Source: Rhyacophila brunnea
Taxonomy: Eukaryota; Arthropoda; Insecta; Trichoptera; Rhyacophilidae
Length of the DNA stretch: 64,000 bases
Direction: 5' to 3'
Assembly (NCBI GenBank): GCA_022495005.1
Contig: JAGYXB010001792.1
Location: forward strand, 1-64,000
Shown: in pieces, positions 11,242-23,399 of the stretch
How positions within the stretch are numbered: the first letter of the stretch is position 1
Layout: every line of letters begins with the position of its first letter
Position numbers and translations under genes: made by a program
Notes under the pieces: model-generated
What the model saw: only the letters and a program-made list of their open reading frames with translations
Databases searched by the model: none
Told to the model about the DNA's origin: nothing

Positions 11242-14200
11242 ATGGGTTCGCGTAAAAGGTGATTATTTATCCAATAAAAGTGCGTAACGTGAACGATAAT
11301 ATCTGCCGCTGGACCGCATACTTCATAATCATTTATTTCCTTTAATTTTCAGAGAAGTCGTCCATAGGTACTTCGAATATTATTGCGAGATTGCTCCGCC
11401 GTCATCTCAGACTTCGGAGCCCACAATTGTGTATAAATTTCCAACCTCCAGCGAAAATGATGATCTCGTGAAAAGTGCGGTTAAGTTTGTCTTCCCTTTC
11501 GAATTTGAAAGGTAAATAAATACTTTTATCGTGGATTATCTTATTCGATACGATCGTGAATCGGTGTTTTCTGCAATCGAATGTTTGAAAGTATAATATT
11601 ATTATATCGTTATTCTATTAATTTCAAATACATACCGGGATGTCAATCTCGAAGATTTAAATGGCCAATTTAGCGTTGATCAGAGTCATGTCGGTACATA
11701 TTGTATTTTATTAAAGGTAAACATGCATAACGATTGAAAAAATACTGCACTTTATCACTATAATATGTATGATTGCTGTGTTTCTTTCATGCATAATGTT
11801 GTTTTTGAATTCCGTCATTGAACATAACCTCACTTTTTGGTTTGTTTTTTTTAAATACTTTGGGATGAGTTTCATGTATGTACCTGTTCATGTGTTTTGT
11901 ATTGCATTGGGTTTTCCTTGCTTCTGCATAGGCCACATAATATGAAGGTTTATGATTTGTGTGTATCAATATTTTAATTACAAATTTTCAGGAATCTCAT
12001 ACAGCATTTCTCCTTCGTTCTAACGGACGCGGATGCCAAATTTACATATGGATATTGCAGGCACGATCCGCACGTCGACAATGCCACAGTATTCCTCTCG
12101 TATATCGAAAATCATGATGAGTTTTACAAGTAAGTTCACTTCACACCATGATTATTTCAGAAGCCGTTATAAATCTCAACTTCTGTGTCCTACTTTGATA
12201 TATGAATGTTTTGTTACTGTTGAATTTATTAATGATTTACCTATTGAAATATTTGCATTATTTGTATTATTCTTTTCAGGTATTTGGATGTGATTGCTTC
12301 GAGGAATGGCTCGGACCCCGCCGATTTGGCTACACCTAGCAGGGAATACGAAGGAGAAACATTTCAGCTCAATCACTACCTGAGGGAGATCCGGGCCACA
12401 GCCGTTGATAATTATATACCACATGAACTCCCTCGCATTCCGGGAAATGTGAGAACGTTAATTATTACCATATTATGATGTCACTGACTGTGATTACTGG
12501 TTAATTAATATTTATCTTGGCGAAATTGCATCTGCGATATTTCATCATTAATGTTCTTGTCTCTAAATATAGCGTTAGCGATTATATTGACATGGACTCG
12601 TGAATTAAATTATTACTGTATTGGCTCCTGTATGGTTTATGATTGTTGATTATATCAAATATCATAAATTTTCGCAAAAAATATATGAGAAATAATTGAA
12701 TATGAGCGCTTGTTCATGTTTATCATGACCGTTTGATTATTTTATTGCATTACGATTAACGATGCGAGTTGTATTTATGTTATTATACGATTCCCTTGGA
12801 TGTTATTAACATTCACTGTACCTTCGGAAATTCCTTTAATTCTTAACAGCGAAACCTGACAGACTACTTCGATGCGGTGGATTCGCGAGCCATGGTCGGG
12901 ATGCTGGGAGCTCTTCTCCACGAGCGACGTATCATTGTGAAGTCGAAGAATCCAACTCGCCTCTCGGCTTGCGTTCAGGCAGCGAATGATCTTCTATATC
13001 CCCTTGTTTGGCAGCACATTTTTATTCCTATCCTGCCCGAGTCTTTGGTCGATTATCTTTCGGCCCCCATGCCGTTCCTCATTGGCGTTTCGGAAGCCAT
13101 GTACTCGGTACGTATGTAATTTAATTACTCGTGTATACATCTGTCCAAAGCGTTTATTAATTAATTACATTAGGTTTATCTTATTTGAATAACGTGTAAC
13201 CTCACTCTGTACGTAGCTAAATAATTAATTTATTAATCGGTAGTATGTTCGGAAAACATTTTATAATATCTTTTACTGTCTTTATCTCGTTAGAATTCAT
13301 TCAGAAAGGCATTTATTTTTTTGCGGTTAATATTCGTAATAGATAAAATTACTTTATAAAATGTTTTCTATACCATTTTTACTGTATACTTTCCAGTGGT
13401 TGTCGCCGCTTGAAATTGGCGAAGTTGTCTTGCTGGATGCTGATAGGAGTATCTTTATAACACCGTTTGATGATCTGTCTTTGCTGCCAGTTGATATGGT
13501 GAGTTCTCCTCAATGTGGCGTACAAACGCAATCCGATGGAAAACGTGTGGTATTCTCATTTAATCTGTCGCATCAGGAGGAAACTCGCCCTCTCCGACCT
13601 GATGAAATACCAATAGTTATTCTACTTTTCATCATCTTTGGAATTAAATTTCGTGGCAATCGATTTATTGTAGTATCAACACTTTCTCGTAGAGCCCTAC
13701 TTGCCTATATGGATGAATTTTATTCACATGCTGCCTATTCTTGAATCTTGAGACCAATTTCATCAGATTGCTTCAGGAGCTCGTCTTGTACTTCATGATA
13801 GCATTATATGATTTCCTATTTTTATGTTTAAATATATTATGGTTTGGTTTCTAGCAATTTTCATTGCACCGCAGCATCAAGCTTCCGGAGCCTGGAGAAG
13901 ATACAGTCTCGAGAGCTTTTCTGAAGACTATTGTGCAAATCATCGGAGGATACAAAGCTTCCATCAAGTGAATATGATTTTTTTTTTAAATGTCATTATC
14001 AGTTCTTTACATAGTTAAATCTCTATCTGAATAGGAAATTTTATGCATAAATCTGTCGATTCAGTGTGCTATTATGATATTTTCCCGAGAGTTTGAGCGA
14101 ACGGCCGATTGTCGTCAAAGATACTCTTGCGATGCCTCCATATATTGCATAACACATCTTCCGTTTCTTATTCAGTCTGAAGTTGTATACCTTTTCCATT

Positions 14201-17200
14201 GTTTTTCAGGTATAATGAAGGAAATTTAATCTTCGACGGAGATCTTTTCGTCCGCGGTTCCAAGAATTCTACCCGCAATTTCAGAAAACAACTGTTAATG
14301 ACGCAAAAATTCCAACAGGTATTATTATAATAAATATATATTTTACTTCTGTCTGGAATTGGTCCATTGTTTTTTGTATACTAAAAATTAGGGCCGTTCC
14401 ACTTGTGTTCACACATTCTGTATTTTGATTTTCAGTTTATCGATGAGCGTCTGGCCCGTATCGTCGATGGCAACACTCACTCCGATGAATTCGAATATGA
14501 ATACGCCATTTGGGAGTCCGCACAGAACTTGTCCGGTGGCAAACGACTATCAGCGGCCGTAGACACAGCGGTAGAATCGGTAAGTTTGCAAATGCCAATG
14601 CTTTTTATAAGTGAATCCGCACGTGTTCAGTACATTAATGCATCACTTTCCACAGAGACTTTCAATACTCGATGATTAACCTGGCACTCGCGGCCTATTG
14701 TAGTATGACGAATTCACTCTCCGCGGTGACGGTTTTTGTTTAATTTAACTTCTGTGTTTCATAATAAAAATGGCAATAAAAAATGAGTTTTATGGCTCTT
14801 TAGGCGCCTAGACATGTTCAGATTATTTTACAACATTAAAAAACCGTAATAAATCAGTCATAATGTCAAAAATATCCGAAGAAATTAATTCTATACAAAG
14901 ACTCACCATTTATAAGATTTCCGCCATTTTGTTTTATGTATATGGAGCACTGCAAGGCTTGCATTTTGTTATTCGTCACGCTCGTGCTTGACGCGAGTAT
15001 AGAAACACTTCACAAATGGTAATAAAATCACACATAATGTTTTTTCCCTGAGTAGGGTCGTAAAAATAGCACAATAATTTTAGACTAAACAAACTTTTAG
15101 GCAGACACTTAAACAGCTATTAAATATTATTACTGAGTTACATATTTATTTTTACTTTACACATTTAAAATTGTTTTGAAGAGTGGTAGATTTTATAACA
15201 CGGACTGAGACATAAAGCCACATTGCAAATACAACACATATATCTAGATAGAGATGTTTTTTTTTTATTAATTTTTGAATTTCCGCACACATGACAGCGT
15301 CTTCTGGGCTTTTTATTATTTGCCGTGGGCGGAATGTGTTGCGGCAAATGATCTGTTAAAGTTCTAGGCAACAACCTCAATGGATTTTCACTAGTCGATG
15401 GTCTGGGTTGTGGAGTTTTCGTGATTTTCACAGCGTACTTAGCTACTAATTGTTTTATCACAACTAACTGAAATTCTCCTAAAGTTTTTTTACTACCAGT
15501 AACAGATTTATACATATAGAACGCATTTAATAAATAGAGGTCAATCATGTGAAATGCTACTTTTTTGTACCATTTCACAGATTTCCTCATGCACGACAAG
15601 CTGCTGAGCATCATGTCGGCCTTGTTGACAGTCCCCATATTTTTATTATACTCTAAGATGCACTTTGGCTTCATAATGGGTTCTCCGGTTCTAAAATTAG
15701 TTTTACCGGTTGGACCGAAGGAGTCATCGTGCATGGTTGTAAGCATGTGGACATCTCTTCTGTCACACCATTTGAGAGCCAACAATGGGCTGTTTGACTT
15801 TACCTCTGTCTCCCCCTTTTTCAGCTTTTTGAAGCATGGCATTTCTTTGCGATTCTTACATACAGTCCCACAAGCATTGGTTTTATTTTCATGGAGGTGT
15901 TTGAATAACTGTGGACCGGTGTACCAGTTATCGCACCACAACGAATGCCCTTTGCCCAGATACTCGGTCAGCAGCGTTGTCACAACAGCTCCGGAAATTC
16001 CAAAGTTTTGGCTATCCACTATGTCTGTCCCGTCACCACAATAAATAATAAAATCTAAAATATAACCCGTCATAACGTCACACAGCACGAACATTTTGAT
16101 ACCGAAACGATGACGCTTCGATGGAATGAATTGTTTAAAAATAAGTCTCCCTTTAAAAACAATAATGCTCTCATCGATACAGAGATTTTGATGCGGAATC
16201 ATCGTGTCTTTGAAAATTTTGCGTGTATGCTCTAAAAGTAACCTAATTTTATTTAGTCTATCTGAGGTAACACTTGTTGGATCGGAAAAATGGAGCATTT
16301 GGAGCAATAACTCATATCGGTCTCTAGGCATCGTCTGACCGAAAATGGGTGCACTTAAAAAACAATCCGTACTCCAGTGTTCTTCTAGTGACAAATGTTT
16401 GTTTCGTGTCATGAGCATTGACACCGCAAAAAATACATATAATTCTGATACAGTTGTATCGATCCAATTATGAGAACGTGATTTTGGTCCAAGTTCTTGA
16501 GTGTTATACTGGTAGTGGAAAAAAATGTTTGTTTGTTGGACTACCTTCAACATTATATCACGGTTTAAAAAATGTTCAAAAAAAAGACACTCAGGCGAAG
16601 TCTCAGTCAAATCGCTGTTTGCTATGCCGGATTGAAAATCATCAAACTCATATACGATCGGAACATGGGGTCCAGATGTCCATGTTCTCAAGTGTTCAAT
16701 TGGCTCTTCTGATATATCTACATCACTGAGGTCAGATGGTTCCAATTCTTCTTCAGACATTTCGTAATCGGAGTCCAATTCCTCACTTAAACCAGCCATA
16801 TTGAAGTTTGAAAAAAGTTCTCAACCAAACACTCACACGTAACAAAGGTAAAATAGTCCAAAAAAATATAGTCAAAACACTTTATAACAGTTTAATACAC
16901 ATGAATGGTATAGTTAAAAACACATAAACAATAACACAGACAAAATATTATAATAAAATTCACACAATACAATAGATCGCGTAAAATACGTAATATTTTG
17001 TACGGAAAAACGACAAGAGCGATTCCTTGTACAGTCCTCTCACAACAGTGATATTACGCATACTGCGCAAACGCAGTAAAGTGGCACGATGTTTCAAACC
17101 AAAATTAAATGAGCGTAGATTGACGGCCTGTCGAAGGCATGTCAAACATCTTAGTTTTAGTATTGTAACACAATTTATTTGACAATATTACATATATGTC

Positions 17201-18694
17201 ACCGTTGGTAATGAAATAAGGCAAATTATGGTAGAGATTTCAAAATCATGCGTCATGTATATTCTACATAATCGACCGGCGCATTTTTGCGTACAACATT
17301 GGCGACAGAAGCGCTGTAGCCCCGTAGTTTTGCGAAATTTCGCGTACTACACTCGTGACAGAAGCGGGCGCCGGGTTAACTATGCGTGGCTAATGTGATT
17401 CTAATCTGATAGATTCAGTCTGCGAGTCCGGTGCACGCTGAAACTAATAATTCTACTGCGATTGTTTGGTAATTAATGTTTAAATGAATTTCGTTTTATA
17501 GGTTCGCCAAGGCGGTCGTGAGGTCATGCAAGCCATCCAATCCAAATTAAGAATGAAGAAGAATACAACCAGGTAATTGATATCACACTTTACAATCAAA
17601 TATGCAATCATAATATCAATGTAAAATCGATGTTAAATCAATATCGCAAAATGCCAAGATCCACACTGATCATGAAGAGGTCGACATCCAGGTAGTTGAT
17701 TGTGATCAATACACTTTACAGCAGACACGGGCAATATCCTTGAGATAACCCCACCCCACTGAGAGAACAGGAATGTTTTCCAATAAAACTATTTCGAGTC
17801 ATATATACATCTAATTACACCTACTGACCTCTTCACTTTAACGTCTGACAAGCGGGAAACTAGTGAAAAATGGGTGATAGCAATAATTACGGATGTTGCG
17901 GGCTAATTTATAAAAATACAACAGATTAACATCAATTCACAGAGATAAATTTATATCTTTCTTTGCAGACCATCTTCTCGCCTCTCTGAGAATGTCGATT
18001 TCGATGCCTTGAATACCTTCCAGATGCTTGACTTTCCCGGAACGTCATCCAATCCAGATGTCACCCAATCGCTGGATGTTCAGGGAGCATCTTCGGACTC
18101 CTTGACACACTCACTGGATTTTGCCACAATTTTCACACAGAATTCTCCTAACTCAAGTCTTGGATTGTCATGTGGGTCTTCGCCTCTGCGGCTTTCTCCC
18201 CAACCCGTGCCAATGGTAAATATTATAATATATTATCTATTAATTTTAGTCATAATCGAAAATGTTGAAAACAAACATTCTTCTATAGAGATGGAGCCTA
18301 AATGTATGAAATTGAAGCAAAAATTGGACCTCTGGTCTACTGATGCAGGTGACTTCGCATACTGAAAAGTCCACCCACCGATTTATGTTTTAATTTGAAT
18401 ATAGAAAAGCATGTTTTCTGAAATTTGCAATTGCCCTAATGTCAATTAAAAGATATTCCGCTTCAAAATTTTGCACTGCAACACTTCATCTAGAATATTA
18501 TTTTTGCCAGATCTATAGAAATGTCTTAACACTTCATACTCTTCGGTTTGCAGCCCAGCAGAGAGGCCTCGAATCTCACCCGAGATGATGATCAGTCCAC
18601 ACCTGCGAGGCAGCGAGATACAGACCTTTTGAGAAAGTACGGAATAGAATTTGACAAATTGAAAATATCCCGCGACGACCACCACTTCGATTAG
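11242..18694 (+). CDS. DENND1: DENND1 (connecdenn), Rab35 guanine nucleotide exchange factor, complete
   Basis: The predicted protein has 555 residues. Twelve exons keep one frame: 11242-11258, 11353-11511, 11992-12129, 12280-12448, 12850-13107, 13397-13498, 13855-13967, 14210-14318, 14436-14579, 17502-17572, 17969-18215 and 18554-18694 (TAG). The start MGSRKREV is like the MGSRIK start of vertebrate DENND1. uDENN signals include FVFPFEF and SFVLTDADAKFTYGYCRH. The cDENN core includes PGNRNLTDYFDAVDSRAM, LLHERRIIVKSK, YPLVWQHIFIPILPE and DYLSAPMPFLIG. dDENN follows with TPFDDLSLLP, TVSRAFLK and FIDERLARIV. Residues from about 404 form a serine-rich tail. The family activates Rab35 on clathrin-coated and recycling membranes. 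The tail is much shorter than in vertebrates, and no clear clathrin box was seen. Intron 9 holds an intact-ORF piggyBac. Confidence 0.93.
14680..17375 (-). mobile_element. piggyBac-like element, copy 2, intact transposase ORF
   Basis: The element is 2,696 bp, in intron 9 of DENND1, flanked by TTAA (14676-14679 and 17376-17379). Its ends start CCTGGCACTCGC and CCCGGCGCCCGC, an imperfect inverted repeat. It lies antisense to DENND1, with one long transposase ORF on the minus strand. The same insertion in copy 1 shows it arrived before the duplication. Confidence 0.92.
15165..16799 (-). CDS. piggyBac-like transposase, 544 aa
   Basis: This is a cut-and-paste transposase of the piggyBac (DDE_Tnp_1_7) family. 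An acidic N-terminus (DSDYEMSEEELEPSDLSD) leads into the dimerisation region (TVSELYVFFAVSMLMTRNKH, PIFGQTMPRDRYELLLQMLH). The RNase H-like core shows the first Asp in FVLCDVMTG (about residue 245) and the second in LWCDNWYTG (about 300). At the third site, normally VDxxDQ, the protein has VNKADMM, so the Asp equivalent to D447 of the moth enzyme is Asn while the following Asp is kept. The C-terminus has a cysteine-rich zinc domain (CHVCG, CCICN, CLSPCYKIYH). The ORF is open throughout and its length is near the family norm. Activity is doubtful because of the Asn. Confidence 0.93.
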   Translation of the reverse strand: MAGLSEELDSDYEMSEEELEPSDLSDVDISEEPIEHLRTWTSGPHVPIVYEFDDFQSGIANSDLTETSPECLFFEHFLNRDIMLKVVQQTNIFFHYQYNTQELGPKSRSHNWIDTTVSELYVFFAVSMLMTRNKHLSLEEHWSTDCFLSAPIFGQTMPRDRYELLLQMLHFSDPTSVTSDRLNKIRLLLEHTRKIFKDTMIPHQNLCIDESIIVFKGRLIFKQFIPSKRHRFGIKMFVLCDVMTGYILDFIIYCGDGTDIVDSQNFGISGAVVTTLLTEYLGKGHSLWCDNWYTGPQLFKHLHENKTNACGTVCKNRKEMPCFKKLKKGETEVKSNSPLLALKWCDRRDVHMLTTMHDDSFGPTGKTNFRTGEPIMKPKCILEYNKNMGTVNKADMMLSSLSCMRKSVKWYKKVAFHMIDLYLLNAFYMYKSVTGSKKTLGEFQLVVIKQLVAKYAVKITKTPQPRPSTSENPLRLLPRTLTDHLPQHIPPTANNKKPRRRCHVCGNSKINKKKTSLSRYMCCICNVALCLSPCYKIYHSSKQF

Positions 18695-21198
18695 ACCCAT
18701 CGCACACTTCAGAATGAAATCGGCTCACATGATCTTTAACAATTCCAGTGATTTATGATTAATTTCCTATTACTGATTTTAAGATGTTTGTTTTTATTAT
18801 TCCAGTGTTAAGTTGCCAATGTGTTGTTATATTTAATATTCCCGGAGCGTTTGTTCCTTACTGAAACTGCAGTCACTATGTTTTCTGCCGGAAGATTTTT
18901 TGTCTTTGAACGGTATTTCTAATTTGTTTCAGAATATTAAAAAAATGGGAATTTGTTCTATTTATTATGTAGTTGTAGGTCTCGTAAGAAAATGACTGAT
19001 ATGTAAATTCACAAATTAGCAAATATGTCTGCTTCGATTTCGGTCGACAGTGCAGCTTTTTGTCTTATTCAAGCTATACCAGCTAACAAAGTATTGTTTA
19101 AGTACTTACATAAAAAGATTCAAATTCATATTATATTTACATTTTTCGAGATTATTTATTTACAGTTATTTAATAATTATTATAACCAAAGTTTATATGA
19201 TATAGGGGTGAAAAGAAATTAAAAGCACAAATAAGACTGTACGGCTGTGATTTAGGAACTTGGTAAAATATGAAATATTTAAGGATTTCAGGCAACTTTC
19301 GGGCATTTCTAACTGAATTCTGAAATTGTAGAAAATTTAAATAATATTACCCCCACGATTTTTATAAATACTACTTAATATTAGGCCGCAACACGGCTTA
19401 CACGATCTCCCGATATTCTATTGATTTCTGATGAATTCCATTCTAATTTATAATTTATTATATTATGTTGTATTGTATACAAGAATCTTTGCTCAATATT
19501 ATAATGAATTTGTTATTGTTATTATTGGATTTCCAAACATGGTGTTGAAATTATCAATATTTGTAGAAACTATAGTCACTATGCTATAGCTATAGGTATT
19601 TCTGCTCGGAAATTTTTTGTTTCTGAACGGTGTACTAATTTGTTTTGAAGTAAAAAATAGGAATTCAATCAATATACATACCTACGTGGTGAGTTTAAGA
19701 ATGTTGATCTTGTTCTATTAATTAATGCATTTTGCATACTATACTATACAACTCTTTTTCCAATGAAGTGCCATAATGTAATTATTATAGATCTCGATAG
19801 AGAACGAAGGACTGATAATGTATCAATGAAAAAATTAATATAAGTACATTGTATTAGGTAGCCAGTAAATAAACGTACTTCCATTTCCAAGATATATTAT
19901 TAAATTTATTTATATTCAGTTATTCTTATTTAATCTATACCAAAGTAATGTTCATTTAGAAGAGTAACATTTAACGTTCTTTTCTCTTGTTGTGTTATTT
20001 AATATTAAATAATAATAATACTCACGTTTGATGACTGTGATTTAGTAACTTGGTAAAAAAATATAATTATGAACAAAACAATAAATTGAACTGATAGATT
20101 TAGAGAAATAGCAGTATTCTGCTATTTCTTGACGTGTCAATGCGACTGTTTTTGAGCTTCGTAAAATCAAATCACTAGAAATATTGATGCGTATTAGTAT
20201 TTAATCATTACTATGTACATATAACCGATTAGTAAGACCTACGGGCTGCTATCTCACTCCTAATAATTATAAAACCTATCTAGTTTGTGTCGCTAGTCTG
20301 AGTTGCGATAAATAATAAAGAAATGGCTTCACATTGGAGCAATTATTTTGTCTTATATTTAAGACGGTCGTTGAGTCAATTAAAGACAATGAAATTTGCA
20401 CTTGTGCTGCATTATATGAATACCTCTACGGATATGGGTTTACCGAGTGTTTATTTGAAACATTTTGTTAATTGTCGATTTATGATAATTTTATTTTTTG
20501 TTGATACTTACCAAAAGTATTAAAAATCATTATGATCAAATATATTGTTTTATTTACGAGTATCCATATTATGTATTGTCTACAAACACACATAAACATA
20601 CTTTTACAATTTATTAACCCATAGAGCTCGGCAGAAGAAATTTTCGTGTAGACTTTTATTATCGACTATTTTATACCACATTATTTTATATGATCAAGGC
20701 ATATTTGTCTTTCCTATTCAGGTCATAGTTATTTACCTCTTTTGCATTAGCAACAGCTAAGCTGAGAGTCAAACAATTACACAAACACACGCATCTTTCT
20801 TCTTCGGCCACATCATCGGGTTGCTGGCAGAAATCGGTAACTAACATTTCGCCGTTTGTGAGATATTGCGATTTGAAAGTTTGAAGTTCATCCCAAATCA
20901 ATCAATAAAAGAACACGACGAGTGAAATATTAAAAAAAAATCTTCGTTTTATTCCTTAAATGTATTTATTTATAAAAAGTATATACCTATATCACCTTTT
21001 TACCATACATTTCAACAAGAAATAAAAATTTGGTTGTACTTACCAACTCTTACTTGATACTAATTCTACCTGCCAACTTTTGCTTGTTAGTAATTGTACT
21101 AAAAAGTAACTAACTGTGCATACTTATTCACTCCCGCATCATAGTAATTGACATTAATTTTCAGCCATACTTGAACATTTTCATGATCAAAATGTAGG
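18695..21198. other. 3' flank of complete DENND1
   Basis: This is the counterpart of 7181-9646. No confident gene is present. A 66-codon ORF at 20323-20523 begins MASHWSNYF about 55 bp after a TATAAAA motif; it is not conserved in length in copy 1, so I do not call it a gene. A 71-codon minus ORF at 20686-20901 overlaps the 87-bp repeat unit. An AATAAA near 19,867 is a candidate polyadenylation signal. Confidence 0.55.
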
Positions 21199-21446
21199 TC
21201 CATTTACCTGGATCACCCAATGTTAAAACTCCAACTTTTTTTGTGTGGACCTCATTATTCGGCATTTATAATATCGTGAGGTGTTCATATTAATATGTTA
21301 GACATTTACACACTATGTATATTATAGATTAATAATCAATACCTATTATTCATAAGTAACCATACGCGAACAAGAAGCCGCTTTTGGTCTTATTATCTCA
21401 AAATCCAACCATAGATATTATGTTCTATCCAAAGAGTTCGATTTAA

Positions 21447-21870
21447 CCCTTTCAATACCGGCAAAAAAAATAGAAAACCCTCCCACACCGGCGAGATTTC
21501 AGAAAAATCTTTCATTTCATAGTGTTGTACTAAAATGCTTACAAAAGATATATTTATGGGGACATTGGAATAAAACTCAGATTTTTTTACAATGCAATCA
21601 ATATTTATTTATTGTGTGGTATTTTTGCCAGCAAGATCATTTGTGAAGAGGCACATAGCACTCTTGACAAAGGTATCTGGTCTCTCCTCGCCTCTTATGC
21701 GCAGCACATACTTGCAGCATAGGTACATCACATACACAGACTCGCGATGGATACTGTTTTTTTGCAATCGGTGGATGCAACCTTCAGAGTATGTCTGGAT
21801 ATTATTCCAGACAATCCATTATTGCCGGTGAATTCATTTAATTCGGGATTCGGAGAATCCGAACTGTCAC
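21447..21870 (-). mobile_element. piggyBac-like 3' end remnant with cysteine-rich domain
   Basis: TTAA at 21443-21446 is followed by CCCTTTCAATACCGGC, a typical piggyBac terminus. On the minus strand at about 21,600-21,745 the reading RVCVCDVPMLQVCAAHKRRG then TRYLCQECYVPLHK, a stop, and SCWQKYHT matches the C-terminal cysteine-rich domain of piggyBac transposases. The preceding acidic stretch (VGESDSSDSPNPELNE) is in another frame. The left part of the element is lost, replaced by the minisatellite at 21,870. Confidence 0.7.
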
Positions 21871-22058
21871 TCTCGCCAACTGTCTCCAACCCTCGCCAAT
21901 TGTCTAAAACTATCTCCAACTGTCTTCAACTGTCTCCAGCTGTCTTCAACTGTCTCCAACTCTCGTCAACTGTCTCCAACTGTCCCCAACTCTCGCCAAC
22001 TGTCTCCAAATGTTTCCAACTGTCTTCAAGTGTCTCCAACTCTCGTCAACTGTCTCCA
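21870..22058. repeat. minisatellite of about 10-bp units
   Basis: About 18 imperfect units of CCAACTGTCT (variants TCAACTGTCT, CCAACTCTCG) stand in tandem. They are framed by near-palindromic ATTCGGAGAATCCGAA on the left and CCGATTCTCCGATTCGGAA on the right. The reading frame stays open through the array (21747-22091), giving repeated SNCLQLSP-like peptides, but this is likely a by-product of the repeat. Confidence 0.85.
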
Positions 22059-22091
22059 ATATCTCCGATTCTCCGATTCGGAATACTCTGA

Positions 22092-22980
22092 ATTCTTTAA
22101 AAAACATAGGATATTATTGCTAGAAATGATATGGAAAAACAATAAACTCTTAGATACTTATAAGTATTAGAAATAGAATGTAATAAACATAAACGTCAAA
22201 ACTGTATACAGATGTTGAGGTTAGAAATATGACAGATGAAAAAAACTAGAAAATGAACGTTCCAGGTAGTATTTAATTTTTACAAAAACTTAGGAAAATA
22301 TTTCTAGAAATGATTTAAACATATAAGCTTACCTTTTTGTTATCCTTCTTTTTGAATAGTGACAAATTCTGTTGCGAAAGGCATAAAATATTTTAGCTGT
22401 CACTTGAATGAACACGTAAGCACGAATGGTGAAATCGCGACATCACCCGAAAAAAACGATGTTTTGTAAACAATATTTTCCAGTCGATAATAGTAGTATC
22501 TACTAATAAATGATGCAGAAGTGTGGATTGAACCTTTGCTTACTTGACTGCATCAAAAGTTTTTCGAAAAAGTTAATAGATGGCTGAAAATATTAAATTA
22601 ATTACGGCCCGGAAAAAAAACCGGAAATTTCCGGGTCCGGTACTAAACGGAATAAACATTAATCACGGAAATTTCCGGGATTTTCATTTTATTTATATTT
22701 TGTAACGGAGATTCTAAACTACAAACTGTGTTAAATCAACCCGGAATGATCTTTATATTACCTACCTAACGAATTTTATTAATTTAATATGTTCGATTGT
22801 CGTCTAACTGCCGTATTCATATACATTTGAACCGCGTTCAACGTAGTAAGCCGTTTATCGGCCGATTAAGGAAACTATAAAAAATGCATACGTCACGAGA
22901 TGCGCACAGGAATGCGCACCAAACTTAAAATGGCGGCGATCTGCGCGAGCTGTCAGTGTCACTTTAATACACAATGACTT
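22092..22980. other. intergenic A+T-rich DNA
   Basis: No gene is seen. Around 22,615-22,682 there is a cluster of GGAAATTTCCGG palindromes (three half or full copies), possibly the end of a DNA transposon. Near 22,920 a GC-richer patch contains AAAATGGCGGCGATCTGCGC. Confidence 0.4.
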
Positions 22981-22982
22981 CA

Positions 22983-23306
22983 TCACAACAAGCGTTTAGT
23001 AGGAGGCTTGAAACCTTCGTAGGTTTTATAAATTATTGCGAAAATGTGTGTGAAACAGAAAGGAGGAGACGCTTGCGACTGCAAAAAAGATACATCAGAG
23101 ATATGGACATTTGTTATTCCTTGGCTTCGCCTATTGAATTCGACTGTTATCCTAGCCCAGGCGGCACGTTTTCGCGCGTTACTGAACGCATTTGTTATCC
23201 GCGAATTTATTATCAATGTTTCCCTATCGGCACAGCTAACTAATAGTTCCTTTTCATCTTGCGTGAAGTTAACTGCCCGTCGTCGTTGTGCCACAATAGG
23301 ATTCAT
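22983..23306 (-). pseudogene. MYB/SANT-like DNA-binding fragment (Harbinger-type)
   Basis: The minus-strand ORF starts MNPIVAQRRRAVNFTQDEK and continues ELLVSCADRETLI, ITNAFSNARKRAAWARI and TVEFNRRSQG. The pattern FTxxEKELL, then N-x-K/R--AW--I---FN, is that of the MYB/SANT-like domain in the accessory protein of PIF/Harbinger transposons, also found in host zeste/apontic-like genes. Later residues look non-homologous or intronic. No Harbinger nuclease is visible nearby, so this is probably a remnant. Confidence 0.55.
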
Positions 23307-23399
23307 GATGATGCTAAAAAATGAAAATGATGCTAAGCTTGTAAAAATGCTCGAGATCGTGGGTCAATGGAGGTGTTTGTAAATATTGACAATGATCCG

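Larger units (their letters stand above)
13575..21198. repeat. tandem duplication, copy 2 (copy 1 = 1 to about 10,827)
   Basis: Positions 1-9646 align with 13,575-21,170, interrupted by the 2,059-bp insertion in copy 1. Beyond about position 175 the copies differ at well under 1-2 percent by eye, whereas the first 175 bases show a dozen or more changes. Copy 2 then lacks the equivalent of 9647-10,798 and resumes for 27 bases before diverging at 21,198. The unit spans the 3' half of DENND1 and its downstream flank at least. Confidence 0.9.

Noticed and set aside
20323..20523. 66-codon ORF MASHWSNYF with a TATA-like motif upstream
   Set aside because: In copy 1 a 5-bp deletion changes its end, it has no family resemblance, and it is short.
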